A stretch of DNA of 64,000 nt from RH-AL1 sp965198495 (GCA_965198495.1 CBDAPL010000001.1:3286001-3350000), one strand, 5' to 3'. Shown: positions 24,337-33,429, numbered from the stretch's first letter. The notes: generated by a model from the sequence alone, not told the origin. Numbers and translations are program-made.

Positions 24337-25739
24337 GCCGGCATGTCCATCTTCCGCGCCGCGCTGCGCGGACTCGCGTCCTCGCGATCACGATCCTCGT
24401 GCTGGCGCCTCGGCGTGATCGGCAGCACGGCCTCGACCATCACGCCGCGCCGCGATCCGCTTCTGTCGCTGATCCGGATCGTGCCGCCGGCCGCGCGCAC
24501 CCGCTCCCGCATGCCGGCGAGGCCGAAGCCGATTGGCGGCGCCCCGTCCGGAAATCCGATCCCATCGTCTTCGACCACGATCGAAGCGCGGTCCTCGTCG
24601 ACGTCGATGACGACGTCAATCGCCTGCGGTCGACCATGCCGTATGGCATTGGAAAAACTCTCCTGCACGACGCGGAACGCGACGGCGTCGAGCGGCGGAT
24701 CGAGCGAGTCGCCGACGACATCGACGCTGAAGGCCACAAGCGGCCGCCGCGCCTTCCAGAAATCGACCAGATTGTCGATGGCGCCAGCAAGCCCGAGGTC
24801 GAGCAGCGCGCCGGGCGCCAGACGCCGCAGGACCTCTTTGAGGTGTCGCTGCATGTGCTTGACGGCGTCGGCGATCGCCTCGGCGCGTGAGCCGACTTCG
24901 GCGGTCGCGCCCTTCGCGATATACTGGCGGATCATCGCGGCGTCGGCCCCGACCGCGAAGAGGAACGGCGCGACATCGTCGTGCAGATCGCGCGCCAACT
25001 CGGCACGCTCCTCTTCCTGCAAATTGATGATCTGCTCGTTGAGCGCGCGGTTCTGCAGGCTCATCTCCTCCAGCCGCGCGGCCATCGCGTTGAAACCGTC
25101 GCCCAACGGCGCGAGCTCCCGCGAAAGGTTGGGCTCGACGCGCGCGCTGTAGTCCCCGGCGCCGATGCGGAGCAGCGCGTCGCAGACGCCGCGCAAGGGC
25201 GCCATGGCGACCCTGATCGTGATGAACGCGAGCCCCAGGACCATCGCGAAGAAAAGCGCCATTATGAGCAGGGTCAGGGAGACGTCGCTCCAGGCCTCGG
25301 CGACCTCGTTGTGCGGATCGGTCTCGAGCGTCAGCGTCCCGATGCGGCGCAGCGACTCGGGCAGCGGCAGCGTCCTGCCGCTTTGAGGGAAAACGACCAG
25401 CCTGTAGAACCATGACGGCGCCGCCGCGTCCGGGACGAGGAGGCGCGATTGCGCGATGACCGCGCCATTGGGCTGGGCAAGGATCGCTTTCAGGTGTCGG
25501 TCGCCGTTGAAGTCCGCGACCACGCGACGTAGCGCCTTGGCCGGATCGGCCGCCGCGTCCTTGTCCTCGTTGAAGTCGTCGAGCGAGTTCTGCGCGGCCG
25601 ACACGCCGACCGTGAGAGCCGCCTGCATCTCCGTCCGCACCTTCGACAGGACGTGCTCGTAGGTCAGCCCGAAGCCGACGGCGAGGCTGAAGAGAAGCAC
25701 CAAGGTGATGGAGATCGCCAGGCGGCGCTGTATCGACAT
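24333..25739 (-). CDS. sensor histidine kinase, MoxY/NarX-like (HisKA_3)
   Basis: A membrane-bound kinase of 468 residues from the ATG at 25737-25739 (the frame opens further to 25793). An N-terminal helix is followed by a periplasmic domain with the run LRRVVADFNGDRHLKAILAQPNG, like the LapD/MoxY input domain, then a second helix (LTLLIMALFFAMVLGLAFITI), a HAMP linker, the H-box ELARDLHDDVAPFL and a C-terminal ATPase domain (VVEDDGIGF, GFGLAGMRERV). MoxY-type kinases are best known from methylotrophs. The signal is not evident. It is coupled to the response regulator. Confidence 0.9.
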   Translation of the reverse strand: MSIQRRLAISITLVLLFSLAVGFGLTYEHVLSKVRTEMQAALTVGVSAAQNSLDDFNEDKDAAADPAKALRRVVADFNGDRHLKAILAQPNGAVIAQSRLLVPDAAAPSWFYRLVVFPQSGRTLPLPESLRRIGTLTLETDPHNEVAEAWSDVSLTLLIMALFFAMVLGLAFITIRVAMAPLRGVCDALLRIGAGDYSARVEPNLSRELAPLGDGFNAMAARLEEMSLQNRALNEQIINLQEEERAELARDLHDDVAPFLFAVGADAAMIRQYIAKGATAEVGSRAEAIADAVKHMQRHLKEVLRRLAPGALLDLGLAGAIDNLVDFWKARRPLVAFSVDVVGDSLDPPLDAVAFRVVQESFSNAIRHGRPQAIDVVIDVDEDRASIVVEDDGIGFPDGAPPIGFGLAGMRERVRAAGGTIRISDRSGSRRGVMVEAVLPITPRRQHEDRDREDASPRSAARKMDMPA

Positions 25740-25865
25740 GCTCTCGTTCGAGCCTTTCTCCCCCACCGGCTTAAGCCATGGCGGGGGAAACATACATCAG
25801 GGATTTCGTCCCGTTCTCGACGCGCCTTGCCTCGACCGGCCGCTCGCGTGGAGCCGCCCCCGCGT

Positions 25866-27035
25866 TCAACTCAGCTCTTCGGCCAGGCGACGCATGAAGG
25901 CGATGCCGGCCTGAAGCTCGGACATCTCGATGTACTCGTCGGGCTGGTGCGCCTGCTCGATCGAGCCCGGCCCGCAGACGATCGTCGGGATGCCGGCCTT
26001 CTGGAACTGTCCGGCTTCCGTGGCGAAGGAGACGGTACCGACGCTGTTCGAGCGGCTGAGCTTCTTGGCCAGCGTCTCGGCCGCCGAGCCGGGCGCCGCC
26101 GCGAGGCCCGGCACCTCGATATCGGCGTGCGTCTCGATCATAGCGGAGGGCGCGTGACGCGTCAGGCGCGGGCGAACGACCGTGTCGGCGAACGCGTCGA
26201 AATGCTTGATCGCCCGCTTCGGGTCGGCGCCGGGGAGGCCGCGAAACTCCCAACCGAACGCGCAGCGCCTGGCGAGGATGTTGCGCGCGTTGCCGCCCTC
26301 GATCGTCCCGACATGCACGGTCGAGTAGCCGGGATCGAACAGGCCGGACGGATCGCCCTCCGCTTCGAGGGTCGCTTGCAGCGCGTAGAGTTCGCTGACG
26401 AGCGCGCAGGCGGCCTCGATCGCGTTGGCGCCGAGGCGCGGATTGGAGGAATGCGCCTCCTTGCCATGGACGACCGTCTTGTAGGTCGAGATGCTCTTGT
26501 GCCCGTCGACGACCGCCATGCCGGTCGGCTCGCCGACGATGACCACCGCCGGCGTCGGCAGGTCGTCGCCGAAGCGGGCGATCGCGTCGAGCGAGCCGAG
26601 GCAGCCGACCTCCTCGTCATAGCTGAGCAGGATGTGGATCGGCTTCTTCAGCTTCGCCTTCTGGAACGCCGGCAGCATGGCGAGGCAGATCGCGTCGAAC
26701 CCCTTCATGTCGCAGGCGCCGCGCCCGTAAAGCCGGTCGCCATCGCGGCGGAGCGTGAACGGGTCGCTCGCCCAGCTTTGACCTGTCACCGGCACCACGT
26801 CGGTATGGCCCGAGAGCAAGATTCCGCCGTCCGCGACGGGGCCGACCGTCGCGTAGAGCGCCGCCTTGTCGCCCTGGGCGTTGGGTACGCGCGTGTACGG
26901 GATGTCGAGCCCCGCGAGATAGGCCTCGACCCGCTCGATCAGCGGCAGGTTCGTCTTGGAGCTGACCGTGTCGAAGGCGACCAGCTCCGCGAGCATGGCG
27001 ATCGTCGCCGCGGTGTCGTCCCGCGCGTCATCCAT
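25866..27035 (-). CDS. argE: acetylornithine deacetylase (M20 family)
   Basis: Hydrolyses N-acetylornithine to ornithine in arginine synthesis. The M20 metal ligands are visible as LLSGHTDVVPV, GRGACDMKG, DEEVGCLGS and the C-terminal GPGSIEQAHQPDEYI. At 389 residues the length and the VGEPTGM segment are typical of alphaproteobacterial ArgE. Related M20 peptidases look similar, so the exact substrate is inferred from overall likeness. The ATG overlaps the stop of apaG, so the two are coupled. Confidence 0.9.
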   Translation of the reverse strand: MDDARDDTAATIAMLAELVAFDTVSSKTNLPLIERVEAYLAGLDIPYTRVPNAQGDKAALYATVGPVADGGILLSGHTDVVPVTGQSWASDPFTLRRDGDRLYGRGACDMKGFDAICLAMLPAFQKAKLKKPIHILLSYDEEVGCLGSLDAIARFGDDLPTPAVVIVGEPTGMAVVDGHKSISTYKTVVHGKEAHSSNPRLGANAIEAACALVSELYALQATLEAEGDPSGLFDPGYSTVHVGTIEGGNARNILARRCAFGWEFRGLPGADPKRAIKHFDAFADTVVRPRLTRHAPSAMIETHADIEVPGLAAAPGSAAETLAKKLSRSNSVGTVSFATEAGQFQKAGIPTIVCGPGSIEQAHQPDEYIEMSELQAGIAFMRRLAEELS

Positions 27036-27427
27036 CAGTTGAGCACGCGCTTGGTGAACGGCGAGTCGAGCGAGAACATCGGGATCTCCGCCTCGAAGGC
27101 CGCGCCGCCGGCGGCGACGACGCGGTAGCTGCCGCTCATGAAGCCCGAGGGCGTCGTCAGCGGACAGCCCGACGTGTAGCGGAACACTTCGCCGGGCTCG
27201 AGCACCGGCTGCTCGCCGACGACGCCACGCCCCCTGACCTCCTCCAGCCGGCCGTTGGCATCGGTGATCTTCCAGTGCCGATCGGTCACCTGGACCGGCG
27301 TCGCGCCCTGGTTGGCGATCTCGACCGTGTAGGACCAGAAGTAATGCCCCTGGTCCGCGTCCGAGCGCTCCGGAAGGAACTCCGGCAGGACGGTGATCTC
27401 GATATCGCGGGTGACGCGGGTGTACAT
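27035..27427 (-). CDS. apaG: ApaG protein (Co2+/Mg2+ efflux-associated, fibronectin-like fold)
   Basis: A 130-residue single-domain protein starting MYTRVTRDIEITVLPEFLPERS, with YFWSYTVEIANQG, VQVTDRHWKITDANG and GVVGEQPVLEPGEVFRYTSGCPL, all strongly conserved in ApaG. The role is uncertain; genetic data link the family to Co2+ resistance and to diadenosine tetraphosphate metabolism. The ATG at 27425-27427 is preferred to a TTG at 27436. It is the first gene before argE on this strand. Confidence 0.93.
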   Translation of the reverse strand: MYTRVTRDIEITVLPEFLPERSDADQGHYFWSYTVEIANQGATPVQVTDRHWKITDANGRLEEVRGRGVVGEQPVLEPGEVFRYTSGCPLTTPSGFMSGSYRVVAAGGAAFEAEIPMFSLDSPFTKRVLN

Positions 27428-28014
27428 GGCGGGCAATCGGGTTCGACCGGGCCGGGGGAGCCGCGATTGTCTAGGAAACGGGCACTCTTGTGAAGGGCTG
27501 GCGTTTCAGACGCCTTCCTGGAAAAATGCAGCACTCGTTACATTCTTGCGTCATAAGCGTCATGCGTCATGCTTGAGCCGGAAACGCCTTTGTTTACAAC
27601 GTCCGTTGGTTTCGCCTCCTTGAAGAGATGCGTCATGCGTTTGGCTCGTTGCGTCAGCAAGCGTCATGAGAAACAACGATAGGTAAACATACCTTAGAGT
27701 GGGGACCCTCGTCAATCGTCACGAAGGTCAACAGCTGTACGCGGGCCGTACAGCTGCTTGCGCCCATCGAGGCGCACCAAAGCTTCCGCGTTGCGATGTC
27801 CCGGCGAATGGCCGCGGGATGTGTGAACGGACAGCGGCTTCTACCGCCTGCGAGGGCGTCTGCCGCAACGCGGCGGCATGCCAAGTCGCGTGGACGAAGC
27901 CACCGCTTCGCCCACTTTGACGCCGGGCGTGCCCGGAGCCCAGCTGGAGAGCGCTCCCCCGGTGATCCGACCCTCACGTCCGCACGCATGATCGCGGCGA
28001 CGCGGCCGAGAGGA
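27428..28014. other. 587-base gene-free gap with repeated GCGTCAT and a palindrome
   Basis: No convincing gene is present; open frames here have no family signature and no ribosome site. The heptamer GCGTCAT occurs at 27548, 27557, 27564, 27630 and 27661, and GCGTCAG at 27651, all on the same strand. A perfect inverted repeat CAGCTGTACG / CGTACAGCTG with a 5-base spacer lies at 27732-27756. The part from 27760 to 28014 is GC-rich without clear structure. The gap lies upstream of apaG-argE and downstream of the nitroreductase gene, so the repeats may belong to the apaG promoter region or to an unrecognised RNA. Confidence 0.6.
27732..27756. promoter_or_regulatory. perfect 10-bp inverted repeat
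   Basis: CAGCTGTACG and CGTACAGCTG are separated by CGGGC. There is no T-run on either side, so it is more likely a dimeric regulator site or a structured RNA element than a terminator. The binding protein is unknown. Confidence 0.5.
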
Positions 28015-28611
28015 TCACGCCCTGAACGAGCCTTCGAAGACGAGGCTGCTGAGCGGCACGCGCGGACTCGGTACATCGCGTGCGCGCAGCGGCTCCGGCA
28101 GCCGCGCGGGATCGCCCCGCTTGCCCACGGCGTAGATGGCCTCGACGCGGTAGCCCGCCGGCACGTCGAGCGCGGCGAAGGCGCGATCGATGTCGAAGCC
28201 GACCATGCCGTGCACGTGCCAGCCCATCCTGGCAGCCTGGAGGGCGAAGTAGCCGGAGGCCGCGCCCGCATCGAGCGAGTGGCTGTGCGAGGGAACCTCC
28301 TTGTCGGCGCCCGGCGGCTTCATCAGCGAGTTCGAGATCAGTACGACGAGTGCCGCCGCGTCCTTGGCCCAGCTCCGATTGAACGGCACGAGCAGGTCGA
28401 GGAAGGTCGGCCACGCCGCCGTGTCGCGCAGGGCGTAGGCGAAGCGCCACGGCTGCGAATTGTAGGACGACGGCGCCCACCGGGCGGCCTCGAGCATCGT
28501 CAGCAGGTCCGCCTCCGCCAGCGGCTCGTCCGTGAAGGCGCGGGGCGACCAACGTTCCAAGAACATCGGGTCGATGGGATGGTCCGCGGTTCGTCCATTC
28601 ACTGTGGTCAT
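28015..28611 (-). CDS. nitroreductase family protein
   Basis: An FMN-dependent NAD(P)H oxidoreductase of the nitroreductase superfamily, 198 residues. The N-terminal RWSPRAFTDEPLAEADLLTMLEAARWAPSSYNSQPWRFAYAL is the diagnostic FMN-binding segment. The C-terminal half has GAASGYFALQAARMGWHVHGMVGFD. The natural substrate is not predictable from sequence. It has a gap on each side and is not clearly part of an operon. Confidence 0.9.
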   Translation of the reverse strand: MTTVNGRTADHPIDPMFLERWSPRAFTDEPLAEADLLTMLEAARWAPSSYNSQPWRFAYALRDTAAWPTFLDLLVPFNRSWAKDAAALVVLISNSLMKPPGADKEVPSHSHSLDAGAASGYFALQAARMGWHVHGMVGFDIDRAFAALDVPAGYRVEAIYAVGKRGDPARLPEPLRARDVPSPRVPLSSLVFEGSFRA

Positions 28612-28735
28612 CGAGCTTCTCCTGATTTCTCATGGGTGGGTGTTTGAACGAGCCGATCCTGTTCGACGAAGCGATCAGAGCGTCGTCACCGAGCCGCCGT
28701 CCAGGCTTGGCACCCGGCCATCGCGTGCCGCGCGC

Positions 28736-29812
28736 CTATCCCTCCTGCGCCGCCAGCAGCGCCGCCTGGTGCTCGGTCGTCAGGGCGTCGATCACCTCGT
28801 CGAGCGCCTCGCCGGTGATGATCTTCTCGAGCTTGTAGAGCGTCAGGTTGATGCGGTGGTCGGTCAGCCGGCCTTGCGGGAAATTGTAGGTGCGGATGCG
28901 CTCGGAGCGGTCGCCCGAGCCGACCTGGCTCTTGCGGTCGGCCGAGCGGGCGTCGTCGAGCTTCTGGCGCTCCATGTCGTAGAGGCGGGCGCGCAGCAGG
29001 CCCATCGCCCGGGCGCGGTTCTTGTGCTGCGAGCGCTCCTCCTGCACGAAGATGACGACGCCGCTCGGCACATGGGTGATGCGGATCGCCGATTCCGTCT
29101 TGTTGACATGCTGGCCGCCCGAGCCCTGGGCGCGCATCGTGTCGATCTTCAGGTCGGCCTCGTTGACGTCGACGTCGACCTCCTCGGCCTGCGGCAGCAC
29201 GGCGACGGTGGCGGCCGAGGTGTGGATGCGCCCCTGCGTCTCGGTGTCGGGCACGCGCTGCACGCGGTGGACGCCGGACTCGAACTTCAGCTTCGCGAAG
29301 ACGCCGGCGCCCTCGATCTCGGCGACGATCTCCTTGAAGCCGCCGGCGGTGCCCTCGCTCGCCGAGACGATCTCGACGCGCCAGCGCCTGTCCTCGGCGT
29401 AGCGCTGGTACATGCGGAAGAGATCGCCGGCGAACAAGGCCGCCTCGTCGCCGCCGGTGCCGGCGCGGATCTCGAGGATGGCGCTCTTCTCGTCGGCCGC
29501 GTCCTTGGGCAGGAGCGCCAGCCGCAGCTGATCGGCGAGCTGGTCGAGCCGGGCCTGGCCGGCGGCACGCTCCTCCTCGGCGAGGTCGCGCATCTCGGTG
29601 TCGAGCGCGGCATCCTCGAGCATCGCGGCGATGCCGTCGAGCTCGGCGGCCTGGCTGCGGTACTCGCGTATGGCCGCGGTGACATCCTCGAGACCGGCGA
29701 GTTCGCGCGAGAGGGCGACGAAGGTCGTCGCGTCGGGGTTGCCGGCGAGGCGCCCCGAGATCTCGTCGTGGCGGCGGAGAATGAGATCGAGTTTGTCTTG
29801 CGGGAGCTGCAT
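28736..29812 (-). CDS. prfA: peptide chain release factor 1
   Basis: Recognises UAA and UAG and triggers peptide release. The GGQ catalytic loop is present in RAQGSGGQHVNKTESA, and the codon-recognition loop in RVPDTETQGRIHTSAA. GTGGDEAALFAGDLFRMYQ is also class-typical. The ATG at 29810-29812 gives 358 residues, the normal RF1 length; the frame opens 13 codons further. The usual downstream partner prmC, which methylates the GGQ Gln, is not next to it. Confidence 0.97.
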   Translation of the reverse strand: MQLPQDKLDLILRRHDEISGRLAGNPDATTFVALSRELAGLEDVTAAIREYRSQAAELDGIAAMLEDAALDTEMRDLAEEERAAGQARLDQLADQLRLALLPKDAADEKSAILEIRAGTGGDEAALFAGDLFRMYQRYAEDRRWRVEIVSASEGTAGGFKEIVAEIEGAGVFAKLKFESGVHRVQRVPDTETQGRIHTSAATVAVLPQAEEVDVDVNEADLKIDTMRAQGSGGQHVNKTESAIRITHVPSGVVIFVQEERSQHKNRARAMGLLRARLYDMERQKLDDARSADRKSQVGSGDRSERIRTYNFPQGRLTDHRINLTLYKLEKIITGEALDEVIDALTTEHQAALLAAQEG

Positions 29813-29925
29813 GGTCGCTCCCTCGCTAACGAACCACGCGGGCGCGAACAAGGCCTGCTCGCGTCATGTCGTCACCAGGCATGCGTGTCGAGATCCGGCG
29901 GACCGGGCCGCTGATCCACGATTCG

Positions 29926-29942
29926 TTAACCATACGGTAAAC
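29926..29942. promoter_or_regulatory. CtrA-like site upstream of the GGDEF-EAL gene
   Basis: The sequence TTAACCATACGGTAAAC closely resembles the alphaproteobacterial CtrA box TTAA-N7-TTAAC, with a perfect first half and one mismatch in the TTAA of the second. It lies 64 bases upstream of the ATG at 30006 and 114 bases upstream of prfA on the other strand. CtrA often controls cyclic-di-GMP and cell-cycle genes, so the placement is sensible, but one near-match alone is weak evidence. Confidence 0.35.
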
Positions 29943-30005
29943 AAACGCCAGCAGGCTGCCGCCGTGTGGCCGCGACATGCGCGCCGAGAGGAAAGCCTCC
30001 GACGC

Positions 30006-32384
30006 ATGAACCTTGCGCATCCCGCCGCGACCGTGCCGCTCCTGCCGGAGCCTTCCGAATACGGCGCGGAATGGATCGAGCGTCCAGACCGTGAGACGGC
30101 GAGTCGCGCCGCTGAACTGACCGAGACGCTGCGGCTCGTGCGCTACGCGGTCATCGCGCCGCCCCTTCTCGCGGCGGCTCTCCTGCCACTGTTCTGGTCG
30201 AGCGCGCTGGGCGATGGTCTTATCGGCCTGACAGTTCTGGTGGTCGGCTTCGCTCTGGGCGCGCTTCGCTGCGCGCGATTGCCGATCGCGGGGGAGGCGT
30301 CGGTCGAACGGGGCCGGCTCGTCGCCATCGGCTGGGCGTTCGGCCTGGGCGCGGCTTGGGGCGCGATCCCGCTCGTGCTGTTCGCCTCCGCCGGTGGCGA
30401 CCAGCGCATGGCGCTGCTCGGGTCCTTGCTCGCGGTCGCGACGAACGCCCTCCTGTCGGGTCCAATCACGGCTGTGTGTCTTGCCTTCCTGATACCCCTG
30501 CTCGGTGGCGGTCTCGCCGGCATTCTTCGCGAAGCGAGCCCGGCCGCGTTGGTCCTCGCCGCCATCGTGGCGGTTTTCGCGGTCTTGCTCGGTCTTGCCC
30601 TGGATCGCGCGCACCGCACGTTCCGCGAACGCTTGATCGAACGGCTGGCGACGCAGGATCGCGATCGGACGATCGAAAGCTTGCTGCTCGACTTCGACGA
30701 GACCACGAGCGACTGGCTCTGGGAGATCGACGCGCAGCGCCGGTTGCGCAACGTGTCGGAGCGCGTGGCGAGTGCGGCCGGCCAGCCGGTCCAGCGGCTC
30801 GAGGGCATGAAGTTCACCGCCCTGTTCCCGAAGGCGCGCGTTCGCTTGGCCATCGCCGACCGCAAGCCGTTCCGCGAGGAGCTTGTCGAGATCGCGAGCG
30901 CCGAGGGCTCGATCTGGTGGCGCCTGGCCGGCAAGCCCGTCTATGACGGCGACGGCGCGTTCGTCGGCTATCGCGGGATCGGCACCGACATCACGCGCGC
31001 GCGCACGGCCGAGGCGCGGATCACCTACCTCGCGACCGTCGATTCGCTCACCGGCCTCGCCAACCGCAACCAGTTCCAGGGGCATGCGGCGCGCGAGTGC
31101 GCGGCGGCGGCGGCGGCGGCGGACGCCCATTGGCGCGCCCTGCTCTACCTCGATCTCGACGGCTTCAAGAACGTCAACGACAGCTTCGGTCATGCCGCCG
31201 GCGACGATGTCCTCAAGGAGGTCGCCCGCCGCCTGCGCGCGTGCGTGCCCCATAACACGATGGTCGCGCGCCTCGGCGGCGACGAGTTCGCGATCTGGCT
31301 CTCGCCCGCGACACCCGCCAAGGCGGAGGCGCTGGCCGAGGCGATCATCGAGGTCGTCGCGCTGCCTTTCGACGTGCACGGCACGCAGGTCTTCATCGGC
31401 GCCAGCGTCGGCATCGCCTTCACGCCCAAGCACGCCATCGAGCCGGACGCGTTGCTCGGCAAGGCCGATCTCGCGCTTTATCGCGCCAAAGGAGAGGGCA
31501 AGGGCCTCTGTCGTCTTTTCGTGGAGGCGTTCGAGCTGTCGCTGGTCGAGCGTCGCAAGCTTCAGGGCGACATGAAGCTCGCCGTCGCCAGGCAGGAGTT
31601 CGAGCTTTTCTATCAGCCGCTCGTCGACCTGTCGCATGGCGAGATCTGCGGGTTCGAGGCGCTGATCCGCTGGCGCTCGCCGACGCGGGGCTTCGTGTCG
31701 CCCATCGATTTCATCCCTGCCGCCGAAGGCTCGGGGCTGATCGTCGCGATCGGCGGCTGGGTGCTGTTCCAGGCCTGCAAGGACGCGGCGCTCTGGCCCG
31801 AGGAGATCCGCGTCGCCGTCAACGTCTCGCCGCAGCAGTTCCGCGCACCCGATTTCGTGCAGACCGTCGCCCTCGCGCTGAAGGCGAGCGGTCTGCCGCC
31901 GACGCGGCTCGAACTGGAAGTCACCGAGGGCGTGTTTCTGGAGAATTCAGCCTCGGCCATGACCAACCTGCGCGCCCTCCGCGACAAGGGGATCCGCATC
32001 GCGCTCGACGACTTCGGCACCGGCTACTCGTCGCTGAGCTACCTCATCAATTTTCCGGTCGACAAGATCAAGATCGACCGCTCCTTCGTGCGCGATTGCG
32101 CCACCCGCCGCGAGAACCAGGCGATCGTCGACGCGATCCTGACCATCGCCAAGAAGCTGTCGATCCGCGTGACGGCGGAAGGCGTCGAGACGGCGGAGCA
32201 GGCACTGGCCCTCAAGCTGCGCCGCTGCGACGACATTCAGGGTTTCCTGCTGAGCAAGCCGCGACCGCTCGCCGAGGTGCCCGAGATGCTGGCGATGGTG
32301 CCGGCGCGGTTTCGCGAGATCATCCCGATGGGCTTCAAGTCGCCGCTGGCCCTCGCCCTGGCGATGAAGAAGCAGTCGGCCTAG
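30006..32384 (+). CDS. membrane-bound GGDEF-EAL cyclic-di-GMP protein with PAS domain
   Basis: A 792-residue regulator. The N-terminal 220 residues hold about five or six hydrophobic helices. A PAS domain follows (TTSDWLWEIDAQRRLRNVSERV to GYRGIGTDITRAR), then GGDEF (LDGFKNVNDSFGHAAGDDVL and an intact LGGDEFAI motif) and EAL (intact FEALIRW, with the metal-binding LELEVTEG and DDFGTGYSSLSYL). Both catalytic signatures are complete, so it could make and break cyclic-di-GMP. The frame is open far upstream, opposite prfA, but the ATG at 30006 gives the expected start. It is likely monocistronic. Confidence 0.93.
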   Translation: MNLAHPAATVPLLPEPSEYGAEWIERPDRETASRAAELTETLRLVRYAVIAPPLLAAALLPLFWSSALGDGLIGLTVLVVGFALGALRCARLPIAGEASVERGRLVAIGWAFGLGAAWGAIPLVLFASAGGDQRMALLGSLLAVATNALLSGPITAVCLAFLIPLLGGGLAGILREASPAALVLAAIVAVFAVLLGLALDRAHRTFRERLIERLATQDRDRTIESLLLDFDETTSDWLWEIDAQRRLRNVSERVASAAGQPVQRLEGMKFTALFPKARVRLAIADRKPFREELVEIASAEGSIWWRLAGKPVYDGDGAFVGYRGIGTDITRARTAEARITYLATVDSLTGLANRNQFQGHAARECAAAAAAADAHWRALLYLDLDGFKNVNDSFGHAAGDDVLKEVARRLRACVPHNTMVARLGGDEFAIWLSPATPAKAEALAEAIIEVVALPFDVHGTQVFIGASVGIAFTPKHAIEPDALLGKADLALYRAKGEGKGLCRLFVEAFELSLVERRKLQGDMKLAVARQEFELFYQPLVDLSHGEICGFEALIRWRSPTRGFVSPIDFIPAAEGSGLIVAIGGWVLFQACKDAALWPEEIRVAVNVSPQQFRAPDFVQTVALALKASGLPPTRLELEVTEGVFLENSASAMTNLRALRDKGIRIALDDFGTGYSSLSYLINFPVDKIKIDRSFVRDCATRRENQAIVDAILTIAKKLSIRVTAEGVETAEQALALKLRRCDDIQGFLLSKPRPLAEVPEMLAMVPARFREIIPMGFKSPLALALAMKKQSA

Positions 32385-32444
32385 CCTGTTGGCCCCGTCC
32401 CAAAGCCGAGGAGCAGAACCCGAAGGTAAAGCGCGTTCGCTAGG

Positions 32445-33125
32445 CTAGAAGTGGTAGTTCAAACCGGCGCGGATCAGGTTGACGTGCGAGCCGGCGCTGA
32501 CCTGGTCGCGCGTGCTCGCGAAGAAGTTCTGCGAGCCGAAGCCGGTGTAGAGATACTCGCCCTTCACCGAGATCTTCGTGGTCAGGGCGTACTCGACACC
32601 GGCGCCGACGGCGAAGCCGTTGAGGTAATGCGATTCCTGCAGCACCAGGTTGGGCGAACCATTGTAGTCGCTGATGCGGCCATTGAGCGAGGCGCCGGCG
32701 TAGCCGCCGGTGACATAGAGCAGCGTGCGATCATAGAGGACGTAGCCGACGCGGGCGCGGATCGTGCCGAGGCCCGTCACCCGGCCTCCGCTCGATGTGT
32801 TGTAGCCGAAATTGCTGGAGCTCGAGATCGAGCCGAAGCCGATATCGCCTTCCGCGCCGACGAGGAGTTTGCCGGACTGATAGTTGTAGCCGAGCGTCGC
32901 GCCGCCCAGGCCGCCGAAGGAGCCGCCGAAGGCCGGGCGACCGCCAGGGGCGGTGAAGCTGCCGAAGCCGAGCTGACCGTTGATGCCGGCGTAGAGCCCC
33001 GTCCAGGCGAAAACGGGAACCGGATCGTAATACGGCGCCGCCGGCGCGTAGCGCGAGGGAAGATCGGCGGCGAGCGCCGGCGCGGCGAGGCAGACGGCCG
33101 TGGCGGCCAGAACGAGGCGGTTCAT
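32445..33125 (-). CDS. outer-membrane beta-barrel protein (Omp25/31-like porin family)
   Basis: A 226-residue protein with a cleavable signal peptide (MNRLVLAATAVCLAAPALAADLP). The mature part has WTGLYAGINGQLGFG, alternating aromatic beta strands, and the terminal strand HVNLIRAGLNYHF ending in Phe, the outer-membrane insertion signal. This is the small 8-strand barrel family very common in Hyphomicrobiales. The physiological role is structural or unknown. It is convergent with the GGDEF-EAL gene. Confidence 0.92.
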   Translation of the reverse strand: MNRLVLAATAVCLAAPALAADLPSRYAPAAPYYDPVPVFAWTGLYAGINGQLGFGSFTAPGGRPAFGGSFGGLGGATLGYNYQSGKLLVGAEGDIGFGSISSSSNFGYNTSSGGRVTGLGTIRARVGYVLYDRTLLYVTGGYAGASLNGRISDYNGSPNLVLQESHYLNGFAVGAGVEYALTTKISVKGEYLYTGFGSQNFFASTRDQVSAGSHVNLIRAGLNYHF

Positions 33126-33365
33126 CGAGGTTCTCCCGGCAGGATCGTTGGGCGTGCCGTGACCTCGTGGTTAAGCCTACATCATTACCGAACCTTGAGC
33201 AGATATAGTTGACTAGCCTTAACCATATTGGAAACGGCACGGCTATCGAGCCGAAAAGATGAATATGCGAGCTATATCAGGAGCGAGGCAAAGTATTCAC
33301 CATATCGATAGGGTCCGTAAAGGGCGGCGCAGAGTCCGGGTTCGGTTAGGCAATGTTCTCCCGAC

Positions 33366-33429
33366 GCGCTTCAGTCGAGAGCCTGGACGTGCTTCAGTCC
33401 AGAGATCTGGACGGGCTTCGGTCAAGGAC
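33366..33429. repeat. imperfect tandem repeat of a 23-24 bp unit
   Basis: The unit (start GCGCTTCAGTCGAGAG, end CTGGAC) occurs about 2.7 times at 33366-33388, 33389-33412 and a partial copy 33413-33429. The second copy contains the small hairpin TCCAGA-GA-TCTGGA. It lies in the 348-base gap between the porin and SDR genes; the rest of that gap is AT-richer, with an inverted GGTTAAG / CTTAACC pair at 33169 and 33218 and no gene. Confidence 0.6.

Noticed and set aside
27654..28271. Frames of 205 (minus) and 73 (plus) codons in the gap before the nitroreductase gene
   Set aside because: The longer one is Arg/Ser-rich and overlaps the real nitroreductase in another frame; the shorter has no ribosome site or known motif.
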